NCBI GenBank assembly: GCA_903927955.1
Contig: CAIYOW010000049.1
Coordinates: 1 to 36,382 of the forward strand
DNA: 36,382 bases
DNA from: an uncultured Methylococcaceae bacterium
Lineage (GTDB): Bacteria > Pseudomonadota > Gammaproteobacteria > Methylococcales > Methylomonadaceae
Direction: 5' to 3'
Part shown: positions 1 through 8,599 of the stretch, piece by piece
Layout: each line of letters begins with the position of its first letter
Position numbering within the stretch: position 1 is the stretch's first letter
The notes under the pieces: generated by a model
Told to the model about the DNA's origin: nothing
Databases searched by the model: none
The model's input: the letters and a program-made list of their open reading frames with translations, nothing else
Position numbers and translations under genes: made by a program

Positions 1-2558
1 AACATGCAATTAAGTTCCAAGTTTTTTTCATGGGCGCGATTAGATAATAAGGCGCACACGTCTTCCACCAGTTCAGTCAGGTTAAAATCAATCCGTTCCG
101 GTATCAGTTCGCCACTCTCCAGTTTGGATAAGTCCAATATGTCATTGATGATAGTCACCAAGGCATGTGCCGAGCTGTGCGCGGTTGCCACCCAACCTTG
201 CTGAAGAGTGGTCAGCGATGTGTCATTGAGCAAATCCAGCATCCCTAATACGCCGTTCATAGGGGTGCGGATTTCGTGGCTCATGTTAGCCAGGAACAAG
301 GATTTTGCTTGGGTGGTTTCTTCAGCCAACTCTTTGGCCGCTTGCAGGGCTTTGGCGGCTTGGTGCTTGTCGGTGATGTCGTAAAACCAGCCTAAAACAG
401 CATCTTCGTCTTGATAATGGGTGTTAATAAACGATGCCAAAACCCATCTTGTTGCGTCAGAATCAGAACGGAGCAGCTCCAACTCGCGGTTGATAATGGC
501 TTTGCCGGTGGTCAGTTCGGCGAGTATGGCACGGTAATCATCAATATTGGCATAATAGCTGGCAGGGTCGATGCCGGTGGGATCAGCCTTGTTAACCATT
601 TGGGCATAATTTTTGTTATAAAACACCACTTCCCTGCCTTGGCGGATGGCTATTCTGACAGCAATAGGGCTTAGGTTAAGGATGTTGCTAAGGTATAGTT
701 GGTTGTTACGCAGATCATGCTCGGCTTTTTTCCGTTCGCTAATATCATGCACCACTATAATGTAGTTATCCGGTTGCCCCTCGCTGCCGTTTATGGATGT
801 GATGGACAAGTCGTTCCAGAACGGACTGCCGTCTTGGCGGTGGCAAAGACATTCGTCAGCGAAGGAATGGGCGTGGCCCAATGCCCGACGGATGCGTTCC
901 GCCACGCGGGGTTCAACCGCCAGGTGCCCGATGGCATGGCTGTGCCTTGCCTGTAAGTCCGCTAGGGTGAAGCCGGTTATTTGGGTGAATGCTTTATTGA
1001 TCCATAGGGCATGTTGTTGATGGTCGGTAATTATCACGCCTTGGGATATTTCGCGTAGAGCCAAGTAGTTGAGCTGTAGTTTTTTCTCAATCTGTACCCG
1101 TTGGGTAATGTCTGAGCGGATCGCTATATACTTGATGGGCTTTTTGGCGTTATCCAAAACTGGCACGATAGTGGTATAGACCCAGTACAGTCTGCCCGAT
1201 TTGTTGCGGTTGCAGATTTCGCCTTGCCATACCTCCCCTTTGCTAATAGTGGTGTACATTTGGGAAAAAAATGCACGCGGATGGTGGCCCGATTTTAATA
1301 TCCGATGGTTTTGCCCGATCAGTTCGTGTTGTGCATAACCGCTGATTTCGCAAAACTTGGCATTGGCATAGGTTATGTTGCCATCGCTATCGGTGATGGC
1401 AACAATGGCATGTTGGTCAAGGGCATATTTTTGCAAGTCCAATTCATTGGTTGCCAAGCTCGATTGTTGTTCACTGATTTGCAATTGCTGGTTTATGCCT
1501 TGGAGCTTAAGCTGGTTGCGGTTGAAGCGCCAAACCAACAAGGTGACGAGTAGGCTGCCAAGTGTGCCTGCCGCCCTAATAAATTGGGCCTTCAAATAGC
1601 TTTGTTGGGCTTCAAACGCTGGCAGGGAGTGGCTCTTGATCGTCCAAGTGCGACCAAAAAAAGCGACTGTCTCGCTGCCCGCAAATAGGGCTTGTTGCCC
1701 GATGATGCGGGTAGGGTTAGCTTCAGAGCTATACAGCAACGATTCCGGTGTAGCTTGCGGCCCATCAAAAATTTCAAACGCTATCTTGCCTTGGCCAGGG
1801 TATTGGCTGACACCCAGCATGATGTCTTTCATATACAAGGCTACAGCACTCCAGCCAATGAGCTGGCTGCGGCGTTCGCTGAGTGTGGCATGGGGGGCAT
1901 TGTGCTGGTAAATCGGTGCGTAAAAGACAATGCCGGGATATTGATGGCGAGTATCTTGCACCAGGGTCAGTTTGCCGGTCAGTTTGGCTTCGCCGCTGTC
2001 GCGGGCTGCTTCCAAGGCTTTCCGTCGGGTGGCATCGGAATAGGTGTCAAAGCCCAGCACCCGTACACTGCCCTCATTAAAAGGTTCTATATAGGTTATA
2101 GGTGCATAAAATGGGCGTTCACCGTCGGGAAAAATCGCGAAGTCAGGGTCATAGGATTGCCTGATGGCTTTAATATAAGCATTTTTCTGTGCATGGCCAA
2201 TCGGGGTGATGTAGTTTATGGCAAATATCCCAGGCAAGTGTTCGGTCACTTTTAGCTGGCTGACAAATTGCCCGAATTCATCGTGGGTGACATTTTCGGA
2301 AGCTTGGAATAGGGCATTGATGCTTCTCAGCAGGTACAGGTAGTCGGTGAGCTGTTCCTTGGTAAGGGCAATGAATGAGCTGCTCTCTTTTTCGAAAATG
2401 GTTTGCAGCAGCGTTTGTTCGGCTTCAGTAGCTTGTTTTTGCAGGTAGTAAGTTAGCCCCAGACCGGATGCCAAGATCAAACCGGCAAAAAGCAGGTTTA
2501 TTAAATGGGACGCTAGCGAAGGTTTTAGGTCGCTTTGCTGGTTGGGGGTGTCTGTCAT
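1..2558 (-). CDS. CHASE-PAS-PAS-PAS sensor histidine kinase (partial, 3' end outside window)
   Basis: The open frame runs from ATG at 2558 to the left edge with no stop, giving 852 residues without the C-terminus. A membrane segment lies near residues 19-40, followed by an extracytoplasmic CHASE-like sensor region to about residue 310 (containing FAINYITP and FYAPITYIEPF). A second membrane segment lies near 318-338. Three PAS domains follow at about 370-486 (ITDSDGNITYANAKF, with a C-terminal IRSDITQR), 490-610 (ending VVHDISERKKAE) and 620-730. The HisKA dimerisation domain starts near 750 with the H-box MSHEIRTPMNGVLGML, where His761 is the predicted phosphorylation site. The ATPase domain, and any receiver domain, would lie beyond the window. 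It is a membrane sensor of an unknown small ligand. Its position downstream of polysaccharide glycosyltransferases on the same strand is suggestive only; the 139-base gap contains a REP-like palindrome. Confidence 0.93.
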   Translation of the reverse strand, partial: MTDTPNQQSDLKPSLASHLINLLFAGLILASGLGLTYYLQKQATEAEQTLLQTIFEKESSSFIALTKEQLTDYLYLLRSINALFQASENVTHDEFGQFVSQLKVTEHLPGIFAINYITPIGHAQKNAYIKAIRQSYDPDFAIFPDGERPFYAPITYIEPFNEGSVRVLGFDTYSDATRRKALEAARDSGEAKLTGKLTLVQDTRHQYPGIVFYAPIYQHNAPHATLSERRSQLIGWSAVALYMKDIMLGVSQYPGQGKIAFEIFDGPQATPESLLYSSEANPTRIIGQQALFAGSETVAFFGRTWTIKSHSLPAFEAQQSYLKAQFIRAAGTLGSLLVTLLVWRFNRNQLKLQGINQQLQISEQQSSLATNELDLQKYALDQHAIVAITDSDGNITYANAKFCEISGYAQHELIGQNHRILKSGHHPRAFFSQMYTTISKGEVWQGEICNRNKSGRLYWVYTTIVPVLDNAKKPIKYIAIRSDITQRVQIEKKLQLNYLALREISQGVIITDHQQHALWINKAFTQITGFTLADLQARHSHAIGHLAVEPRVAERIRRALGHAHSFADECLCHRQDGSPFWNDLSITSINGSEGQPDNYIIVVHDISERKKAEHDLRNNQLYLSNILNLSPIAVRIAIRQGREVVFYNKNYAQMVNKADPTGIDPASYYANIDDYRAILAELTTGKAIINRELELLRSDSDATRWVLASFINTHYQDEDAVLGWFYDITDKHQAAKALQAAKELAEETTQAKSLFLANMSHEIRTPMNGVLGMLDLLNDTSLTTLQQGWVATAHSSAHALVTIINDILDLSKLESGELIPERIDFNLTELVEDVCALLSNRAHEKNLELNCM

Positions 2559-2640
2559 GATTGGTTTTATGCGGTCAATAGCCCATTGTTTTATTGAATG
2601 ATGGGGCGGGGTTCGCGACAAACTACGGCAGCGTGCTGGT

Positions 2641-2657
2641 CGCGGGCATAGCCCGCG
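2641..2657. repeat. REP-like palindrome, copy 1
   Basis: The sequence CGCGGGCATAGCCCGCG is a perfect 7-bp inverted repeat with an ATA loop, in the gap between the GT2 gene and the sensor kinase. Over a 21-base window it matches the palindrome near 23850 (opposite strand) at 19 positions and the one near 4899 at 18 positions. All three are intergenic, which fits a REP-type dispersed element. Confidence 0.6.
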
Positions 2658-2697
2658 CCCACAAGGCTTGCCTTTTGTGTAATACTCAGTTAAATGT

Positions 2698-3675
2698 TTA
2701 CCACGGTTGCGGCGGCGATTGTTTGCCGCCTTGGGTGTCCAGCCAAGCTTGCCGCCATTTTTGAATGATGGCTTTTGATGCGGCGGCCTTGGCAGGTGCG
2801 CTACGCTGGTTTTTGGCAACACGGATGCTATGCCAAGCCTGTTCCAACGCCATCACTGACCAAGCCCCCCATGCGCCGTGCCATTTGCGGTAATACAGCA
2901 GTTGGCTGTACATACGCCAAAGGTCTATCTGGCTGCCATTGCTGTTGAATTCAACATGGGTCACGGTTTTTGCCGACTCGCCACCCAAATGGGTGACAAC
3001 CAATTCCGGCCAATAGCAGATACGCCAAGCTTGCTTGCGTATACGGTGGCAAAAGTCCACCTCTTCGTAATATAAGAAATAGCGCGGATCAAAAAAACCC
3101 AGTGTATCGATAAGATCGCGCCGGATTATGCCAAACGCCCCAGTCACCCAGTCAACATCGGCGGCTTGCAGCGGGTCTGCCCAGCTACGGTCGACACGTC
3201 CCAGCCAACGCGATTTGGGAAAGCGTCCGGACAGTCCGCTTAACACTAATATTTCGTTGATGAGCGACGGGAACATGCGCGCGGAAGGTTGCCATTCACC
3301 GTTAGTGCCGACCAGCCGTGCACCCGCCATGCCTACATTGGCATCGGCATCCATTGCCAGCACGGCTTTTTTCAGCACATCGGTGGCTAACAGCGCATCA
3401 GGGTTAAGCAAAACTATATAGCGTCCCGTAGCGATGTCAAGCGCACGGTTGTTGGCATTGCCAAATCCTAGGTTGGTGTCGGAACGTATCAGCTTGACTG
3501 CAGGGAAGGCCCGCGCCACGGCATCGGCAGAGCCGTCACGCGAAGCATTGTCAGTCACTATGATTTCAATTGCCCCCTGATAGTCTTGATCGGCTATGGA
3601 TTGCAAGCAAGCCAGTAAGCTGTCGCGGGTGTTGTAGGAGACGATGATGATCGATAGTTCAGTTTTCATGGTCAT
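2698..3675 (-). CDS. Glycosyltransferase family 2 (rhamnosyltransferase-like)
   Basis: The product is a 325-residue soluble GT-A type glycosyltransferase. The N-terminus reads LSIIIVSYNTRDS, followed by the nucleotide-binding part (TDNASRDGSADA) and LLNPDALL in the place of the metal-binding DxD motif. The downstream signature GAFGIIRRDLID...YYEEVDFCHR is typical of the rhamnosyltransferase-like branch of GT2. It probably adds a sugar to a lipid-linked surface-polysaccharide precursor at the inner face of the membrane; donor and acceptor cannot be read from sequence. An AAGGGAG ribosome site at 3680-3686 fits the ATG at 3675 (4-base spacer) or the ATG at 3669 (10-base spacer). An upstream in-frame codon at 3708 has no such support. 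The gene overlaps the end of the preceding GT2 gene by 17 bases, so the two are probably translated together. Confidence 0.9.
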   Translation of the reverse strand: MTMKTELSIIIVSYNTRDSLLACLQSIADQDYQGAIEIIVTDNASRDGSADAVARAFPAVKLIRSDTNLGFGNANNRALDIATGRYIVLLNPDALLATDVLKKAVLAMDADANVGMAGARLVGTNGEWQPSARMFPSLINEILVLSGLSGRFPKSRWLGRVDRSWADPLQAADVDWVTGAFGIIRRDLIDTLGFFDPRYFLYYEEVDFCHRIRKQAWRICYWPELVVTHLGGESAKTVTHVEFNSNGSQIDLWRMYSQLLYYRKWHGAWGAWSVMALEQAWHSIRVAKNQRSAPAKAAASKAIIQKWRQAWLDTQGGKQSPPQPW

Positions 3676-4861
3676 TGGACTCCCTTGCAGTGCGTTCCCA
3701 TGTGGCATTTTTGCCCATGCTGCGCCACAGGCGGGGCAATAGGGTGAGTTTCCAGAGCAAATAAAAGGGCACGGATGCCAATATTTTCAATTCGTGCCAG
3801 CCACAGTTGCCTATTTTAAAAATGGCCATTAGGTGCAGCAGCAAGGCTGACAAATACAATAGTCCGCTGGCAGTTGCCAGCGCGGTGGGCAGCAACAGCA
3901 GCACGGCGACCAATAGCGCATGGAATGCCAACGGCAACAGTAACAGTTCCGCCAGCGGCTCCAGCAATAGCCAATGCCCTGCCAGCACTTCGCGTACCAG
4001 CACCGGCACTTCATCCGCTATCAGTCGGAAGCGCCCGCCTTCCCAGCGGCTGCGTTGCACGCTGGCACCTTGCTGCTGGGTAGGGGCGGCCGCCAATACG
4101 GTGACACTGTCAATATAGCTTACTTTTTTGCCGGCACGCACTAGGCGTAAGTGGTATTCCAAATCTTCGGCAATGGAGGTGGCATCATAAGGCACTGCCA
4201 GTAAGGTATCGCGGCTCAGGGCAAAACCGTTGCCTAATATGCCTACCGAAAGCCCTAGTCTTTGCCGTCCGCGTAGGCGCAGCACATTAAAGCCGAGCCA
4301 AGCAATATGTTGCAACGAGGTGCGCCAGGAGGTTTGGGCATTAAGCAATTGATAACGGCATTGCAGGGCATCAAGGCCGCTACCGAGGGCTTGCTGGAAG
4401 GCACTGACAAACCCTGTTGCCACGCGGCTATCGGCATCAATGATGATAAAGCCTTGGTAGTCTTCGTTAAGCAGTTGCTGGAAGGCGAAATCGAGCGCGT
4501 AGCCTTTGCCGCGTTGCTCAAGGTTGTCCCTTATCAGCACCCGTACCCCCAAGGCGGTGGCGTAGGTGGCAGTGCCGTCGCTGCAATTGTCGGCGATAAC
4601 CACAATATCGGTGCCGTTACAGTTGCCTATGCCTTGGCGCAAGCTGTCAATGCAAGCGGCAATACCTTGTTCTTCGTTATGGGCCGGCACAATAATGGCC
4701 AATTTTGGCAAGTCGGTGGCTATGGCAGGGCTAGCGGTTTTGGGCTGCTTTAACACACCTGCAATGCTTAGGATCAACAGCTCCAAGCTGCCGGGCAAAA
4801 GAAACACCGCCAACGCAGTGGCAATAGCCGATATTGCAAGGCCAATCGTAGAATATGCCAT
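3659..4861 (-). CDS. Membrane glycosyltransferase family 2
   Basis: The product is 400 residues. It has an N-terminal membrane segment (about residues 5-35), a GT-A catalytic domain and two or three C-terminal membrane segments rich in leucine and alanine (about 295-375). Catalytic marks are IIVPAHNEEQG (nucleotide binding), DADSRV (metal-binding DxD), EDLEYHLRL (general-base region) and QRSRWEGGR, a QxxRW-like acceptor motif of processive or polyprenyl-type enzymes. It should act at the cytoplasmic membrane in making surface polysaccharide. The ATG at 4861 is preferred. A TTG six codons earlier is possible, but neither has a strong ribosome site. It is the first gene of a leftward two-gene unit with the other GT2 enzyme and is divergent from the methyltransferase. 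Confidence 0.9.
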   Translation of the reverse strand: MAYSTIGLAISAIATALAVFLLPGSLELLILSIAGVLKQPKTASPAIATDLPKLAIIVPAHNEEQGIAACIDSLRQGIGNCNGTDIVVIADNCSDGTATYATALGVRVLIRDNLEQRGKGYALDFAFQQLLNEDYQGFIIIDADSRVATGFVSAFQQALGSGLDALQCRYQLLNAQTSWRTSLQHIAWLGFNVLRLRGRQRLGLSVGILGNGFALSRDTLLAVPYDATSIAEDLEYHLRLVRAGKKVSYIDSVTVLAAAPTQQQGASVQRSRWEGGRFRLIADEVPVLVREVLAGHWLLLEPLAELLLLPLAFHALLVAVLLLLPTALATASGLLYLSALLLHLMAIFKIGNCGWHELKILASVPFYLLWKLTLLPRLWRSMGKNATWERTARESNDHEN

Positions 4862-4900
4862 TATACAACCCGTTATCAATGGTTACGAAAAAGTGTTGGG

Positions 4901-4917
4901 CGCGGGCATAGCCCCTG
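4901..4917. repeat. REP-like palindrome, copy 2 (degenerate)
   Basis: CGCGGGCATAGCCC is identical over 14 bases to the start of the copy at 2641, but the right arm decays (CTG instead of GCG). It lies in the divergent intergenic region between the two arms of the polysaccharide cluster. Confidence 0.5.
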
Positions 4918-5063
4918 CCCAGCTTAATTTTTGTGCGGAACAGCACAAGGCCTTCGCCGCTAAGGCTTATAGGACGGGCGTAGGGTTAAGCCGCTATTTT
5001 TAAAAACTACCATTAAAAGGCAATATCTCAAAATTTAATTTATAGTGTGCAATCTGGAAATAA

Positions 5064-5095
5064 TTGGAATTTTACCCGATTAGTTGATATATAAT
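5064..5095 (+). promoter_or_regulatory. Probable sigma-70-type promoter of the rightward polysaccharide operon
   Basis: TTGGAA at 5064-5069 can serve as a -35 box. A T/A-rich run, TATATAAT, at 5088-5095 offers a -10 box at 18-base spacing (TATATA) or 20-base spacing (TATAAT). The first gene starts at 5147. The -10 region lies inside the inverted repeat 5075-5099. This is a pattern match only. Confidence 0.4.
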
Positions 5096-5099
5096 CGGG
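5075..5099. promoter_or_regulatory. Inverted repeat overlapping the -10 region (possible operator)
   Basis: CCCGATTA (5075-5082) and TAATCGGG (5092-5099) form a perfect 8-bp inverted repeat with a 9-base A/T-rich spacer. It covers the likely -10 box of the polysaccharide operon. Dimeric repressors commonly bind such sites. No T-run follows, so a terminator is unlikely. Confidence 0.45.
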
Positions 5100-5146
5100 C
5101 AGAATGGTTGTTGCGGTTTTTCTATCTATTTAAGGCTTGTATCACT

Positions 5147-6214
5147 ATGGCGAAAAACTCCCTTTCTGACATCACCGCACCTTGGCCGGAACAGCATCTG
5201 CAAAAGCTGGGCCATTGCCCCGTGTGCCAAAGCAATTTGGCTGAGCTGCTGCACCAAGACCTGCAAGACCGAATTTTTTTCTGCGCGCCCGGCCGCTGGA
5301 CAATGCTTAGCTGCCAACAGTGCGGCAGTGGCTACCTTGACCCCCGCCCTGATGAGGCATCAATTGGCTTGGCCTATAGCCAGTACTACACCCATGATAT
5401 TGACGAATCATGGCTATCAGACGCTAGTTTTTGGGCCAGGCGTTTGCCTAGTTGGCGTACTGGTTATATTAAGCGCCGCTTTCCTGCTTTTGCTGTGCAA
5501 TCGGCAAATTTGTTGGGCGGGCAATTGCTGGCCCGCAACCCAACGGCGCGGGTGTTGTTGGAGCGGGATGTGCGGCATTTGCCGACGCCATTGGCAGATG
5601 CACGGCTGGTCGATATTGGTTGTGGCAGTGGCAGTTTTGTCAAGCGCGCCCAGTTATTGGGCTATCATGCCCAAGGGCTGGAGTTTGATCCTCAAGCAGT
5701 CGAGCAAGCCCAACGGCAACATATTAATGTCACTCAGGGCGCTTTGCCTGACACAGGTTTGCCCAGCAGCCACTTTGACGCAGTCTCCCTTAGCCAAGTG
5801 ATTGAGCATTTGCATGAGCCTGTAAGGGCGTTGCATGAGATCAGCCGCATTTTAAAGCCCGGCGGATTTTTCTGGCTATCCACCCCAAACGCATTGGCAA
5901 CAGGGCATCGCCGCTTTGGTGGTTATTGGCGGGGGCTAGAGCCACCACGGCATTTGGCGGTGTTTTCTGCCAAAGCGCTGCAAAGTTCGCTGCAAGCAGC
6001 AGGCTTTACCGATATCCATTTCCAATGTCCAGGGCCAGTCAGTGCTTGGTTTTATCAGGCGAGCCAAAAAATCGCCGCCACTGGGCCGGATACAGCTGAA
6101 CTGGGCTTAAATCAAGACTCGGTATTACTCAATGAAATCCGTGCTATCGACCGCTTGAGCATGACTGATCCTTGTGCCGGTGAAGAGCTGATTGTCACCG
6201 CAAGGCGGGTATGA
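5147..6214 (+). CDS. Class I SAM-dependent methyltransferase with N-terminal zinc-ribbon-like motif
   Basis: The product is 355 residues. Two CxxC pairs (Cys24/Cys27 and Cys56/Cys59, the latter in CQQCGSG) suggest a small zinc-binding module ahead of a Rossmann methyltransferase domain. The SAM-binding motif VDIGCGSGSF is at about residues 155-164. The later motifs FDAVSLSQVIEHLHEP and ILKPGGFFWLSTPN are typical of the Methyltransf_11/23 families. In this setting it probably methylates a sugar or nucleotide-sugar of the polysaccharide, but the substrate is unknown. I take ATG 5147 because the protein then begins just before the conserved region; an upstream in-frame ATG at 5084 lies inside the probable promoter. 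The stop overlaps the next gene's start by ATGA. Confidence 0.88.
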   Translation: MAKNSLSDITAPWPEQHLQKLGHCPVCQSNLAELLHQDLQDRIFFCAPGRWTMLSCQQCGSGYLDPRPDEASIGLAYSQYYTHDIDESWLSDASFWARRLPSWRTGYIKRRFPAFAVQSANLLGGQLLARNPTARVLLERDVRHLPTPLADARLVDIGCGSGSFVKRAQLLGYHAQGLEFDPQAVEQAQRQHINVTQGALPDTGLPSSHFDAVSLSQVIEHLHEPVRALHEISRILKPGGFFWLSTPNALATGHRRFGGYWRGLEPPRHLAVFSAKALQSSLQAAGFTDIHFQCPGPVSAWFYQASQKIAATGPDTAELGLNQDSVLLNEIRAIDRLSMTDPCAGEELIVTARRV

Positions 6215-7341
6215 CCATGTTTGACAAGCGTATTGCTGGCTGGCAGATGCACCGCGCCCTGCAAGACAGGCTAGGGATACTGTCACCGTTCTCTTCGGAT
6301 AGCGCTAAACGCCGAATTTTAATGATCAGCGCATTCGGGGATTTACCGAACACACAGCTGTTCCCATTTTTTTATCACCGCGCTGAACTGGCTTCACGTT
6401 ACAACGTAGAAGTGCGAGAAGTGCCACTTGCACGCTGGCTATCCGGTCGCCATCCCTTTTTGCAGCGGGTCGATGCGGTATGCCTGCAAACGGGGTATGT
6501 TGACAGTCCGGCAGAATTGCAGGCCATTGTCGCCCAGATTCGTAACACTTATCCTGACTGCCGCTTGGCTTATTTTGACTGGTTTGCACCCACCGATTTG
6601 CGTTATGCCGCCATTCTTAATGACGGTATCGACCTTTATCTAAAAAAACATTTGCTGAAAGACTGCAGCCAATACGGGCAAGCGACCCTTGGCGACACTA
6701 ATTTAATGGATTTTTATTCCCGCCGCTTTGCCTTGGATGAGGTGACAGTCAATTATCCTGTGCCGGATTCTTTCTGGCCAAAATTGGTCATGGGCAGTAA
6801 CTTTGCTTTTGCGGCACATATTATGCCGCATTTTATGGGCAATTTTCCCACTAAGCCGCACACCTTGGATGTACACGCCCGCATCGCCACTAAAGGCACG
6901 CCTTGGTATGGTCGGATGCGGCAAGAGGCATACGATGCGGTGCAGGCTTTACCTAAATCGGTTACAACCGCCAGCCAAGGCATGGTGCCAGGTAGCCAAT
7001 ACCGCAAAGAGTTGCTGGCTTCTCGGTTGTGTTTTAGTCCGTTCGGTTATGGCGAAGTGTGTTGGCGGGATTTTGAGGCTCAGTATAGCGGCAGTTTGTT
7101 GTTGAAGCCCGATATGTCGCATCTGGACTGCTCGCCGCAAATTTACGTCCCTTATGAGACTTATGTGCCGCTGGCATGGGATTTGTCGGATTTTGCCGAA
7201 AAGGTGGATTATTACTTGAGCCACCCGCAACAACGCAAAGCCATCAGCCGTCATGCCTTCCAATCGATCAAAACTTATTTTAGCCAACAGCAATTCCTCA
7301 GCGATATGCATCCCGTTATCAGCAAGCTCCTTGGAGAATAA
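6211..7341 (+). CDS. Putative glycosyltransferase, GT-B-like (CgeB/exostosin-type C-terminus)
   Basis: The product is 376 residues with no signal peptide or membrane segment. The N-terminal half is unfamiliar, with an alternating alpha/beta pattern (RRILMISAFGD, CRLAYFDWFAPTD). The C-terminal part (SRLCFSPFGYGEVCWRDFEA, then a long Pro/Tyr stretch and DLSDFAEKVDYYLSHPQQR) resembles the final domain of GT-B enzymes of the Glyco_trans_1_2/exostosin-like group, where the E of the E-rich motif lies in the WRDFEAQ region. It starts inside the methyltransferase stop codon (ATGA) and ends 4 bases before the next gene, so it is a central member of the operon. A second in-frame ATG is two codons in. 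The glycosyltransferase call is moderate; donor and acceptor are unknown. Confidence 0.62.
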   Translation: MTMFDKRIAGWQMHRALQDRLGILSPFSSDSAKRRILMISAFGDLPNTQLFPFFYHRAELASRYNVEVREVPLARWLSGRHPFLQRVDAVCLQTGYVDSPAELQAIVAQIRNTYPDCRLAYFDWFAPTDLRYAAILNDGIDLYLKKHLLKDCSQYGQATLGDTNLMDFYSRRFALDEVTVNYPVPDSFWPKLVMGSNFAFAAHIMPHFMGNFPTKPHTLDVHARIATKGTPWYGRMRQEAYDAVQALPKSVTTASQGMVPGSQYRKELLASRLCFSPFGYGEVCWRDFEAQYSGSLLLKPDMSHLDCSPQIYVPYETYVPLAWDLSDFAEKVDYYLSHPQQRKAISRHAFQSIKTYFSQQQFLSDMHPVISKLLGE

Positions 7342-7345
7342 AGCA

Positions 7346-8599
7346 ATGACATCACCCCGCGTGTTAATATCGGCCTATCAATGTGGCCCGGGCATGGGTT
7401 CGGTTTCCCAGATTGGTTGGGAATGGTATCAACGGCTAGTCAAGCAGGTGCCGGTCACCTTGGTGACGCATTGCCGCAACCGCGCAGCCCTTGAGCGGGC
7501 TGGTGCGCCGTTGCCCGGCAGCGAAGTGGTGTATATTGATAGCGAATGGTTTGCAGGGCCGCTGTATCGGCTGGCATCAAAACTGTTTCCGCGCAGCCAA
7601 CAGCCGGTGTTCCTCATTTCCTCACTGGATTTTTATGTCTACGACTGGCTGGCATTGCGCCAGTTGCAACTGATGCAGCGGCAGGGTAGCCAGTGGGATT
7701 TGGTGCACGCAGTCACCCCCGTGTCGCCACTGGCTGCCAGCCGCTTGTATCGCTTAGGCATACCACTGATTGTCGGCCCTTGGAATGGCGGCCTAAAATC
7801 ACCCACCACCTTCCCTGACATCATGCGGGCCGAATCCGCTTGGCTTTACCCCATTCGCCGCTTGGGGTATGTAATTGATTGGCTGGTTGGCACTAGCCGT
7901 CATGTTAGCTTGATTCTCACCGCCACTGTGTCCACGTTCAATGCGATAGCGCCGCGTTATCAACACAAATGCCGGCCTATGCTGGAAAATGGCGTTGATA
8001 CTACGCTGTTCACGCCTACCGACTGGCCTAAGGAAAATGTCGCGCAATTGCTCAAAATCGTCTTTGTCGGTCGCTTGTTGCCCTTTAAGGGTGTGTCCAT
8101 GTTGTTGCAGGCAGTGGCGCAGCTGCCATTGCCTTTCCAATTGGTGATTGTCGGCGATGGTTCGGAAAGGGCGGCACTGGAACAGCAATGCCAGCAACTG
8201 GGGCTGGTGGACAAGGTGATTTTTGCTGGTGATCAGCCATTGGCGCAAGTTGCTGTCCAAATGCAACAAGCACATGTGTTTTGCTTGCCGTCGGTACGCG
8301 AATCGGGCGGTGCGGTGTTACTGGAAGCGATGGCAGTGGGCCGTCCGGTGATTGCCGTGGACTTTGGCGGCCCCGCTGAAATTGTGGATGATGAAGTGGG
8401 GCTAAAACTGCCTGCTACCGGCAGGGATGATGTGGTTGCGGCGTTGCGTGATGCCCTCATTGACGTTGTCCACAACCCGCAACTATGGCAACAGCGTGGC
8501 TTGGCAGGGCAACAGCGGGTGTTGCGTGATTTCAGTTGGGATGCCAAAATTAACCAAGCTTTGGACATTTACCGGCAATTGTTACAGGGGGGGCAATGA
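7346..8599 (+). CDS. Glycosyltransferase family 4 (GT-B)
   Basis: The product is 417 residues. The N-terminal Rossmann half begins VLISAYQCGPGMGSVSQIGW, with the glycine-rich acceptor-side loop of GT4 enzymes. The C-terminal half carries KIVFVGRLLPFKGV and the donor-binding ESGGAVLLEAMAVGRPVIA, in which ESGGAVLLE is the E-x7-E motif of retaining GT4 transferases. It is probably a cytoplasmic or membrane-peripheral enzyme of polysaccharide repeat-unit assembly. A GGAG ribosome site about 9 bases before ATG 7346 fixes the start; the open frame extends upstream into the previous gene but without support. It overlaps the following GT4 gene by ATGA. Confidence 0.92.
   Translation: MTSPRVLISAYQCGPGMGSVSQIGWEWYQRLVKQVPVTLVTHCRNRAALERAGAPLPGSEVVYIDSEWFAGPLYRLASKLFPRSQQPVFLISSLDFYVYDWLALRQLQLMQRQGSQWDLVHAVTPVSPLAASRLYRLGIPLIVGPWNGGLKSPTTFPDIMRAESAWLYPIRRLGYVIDWLVGTSRHVSLILTATVSTFNAIAPRYQHKCRPMLENGVDTTLFTPTDWPKENVAQLLKIVFVGRLLPFKGVSMLLQAVAQLPLPFQLVIVGDGSERAALEQQCQQLGLVDKVIFAGDQPLAQVAVQMQQAHVFCLPSVRESGGAVLLEAMAVGRPVIAVDFGGPAEIVDDEVGLKLPATGRDDVVAALRDALIDVVHNPQLWQQRGLAGQQRVLRDFSWDAKINQALDIYRQLLQGGQ

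Noticed and set aside
3807-4753. Long plus-strand open frames inside the GT2 gene at 3659-4861
   Set aside because: They are antisense to a clearly recognisable glycosyltransferase and encode no known motif.
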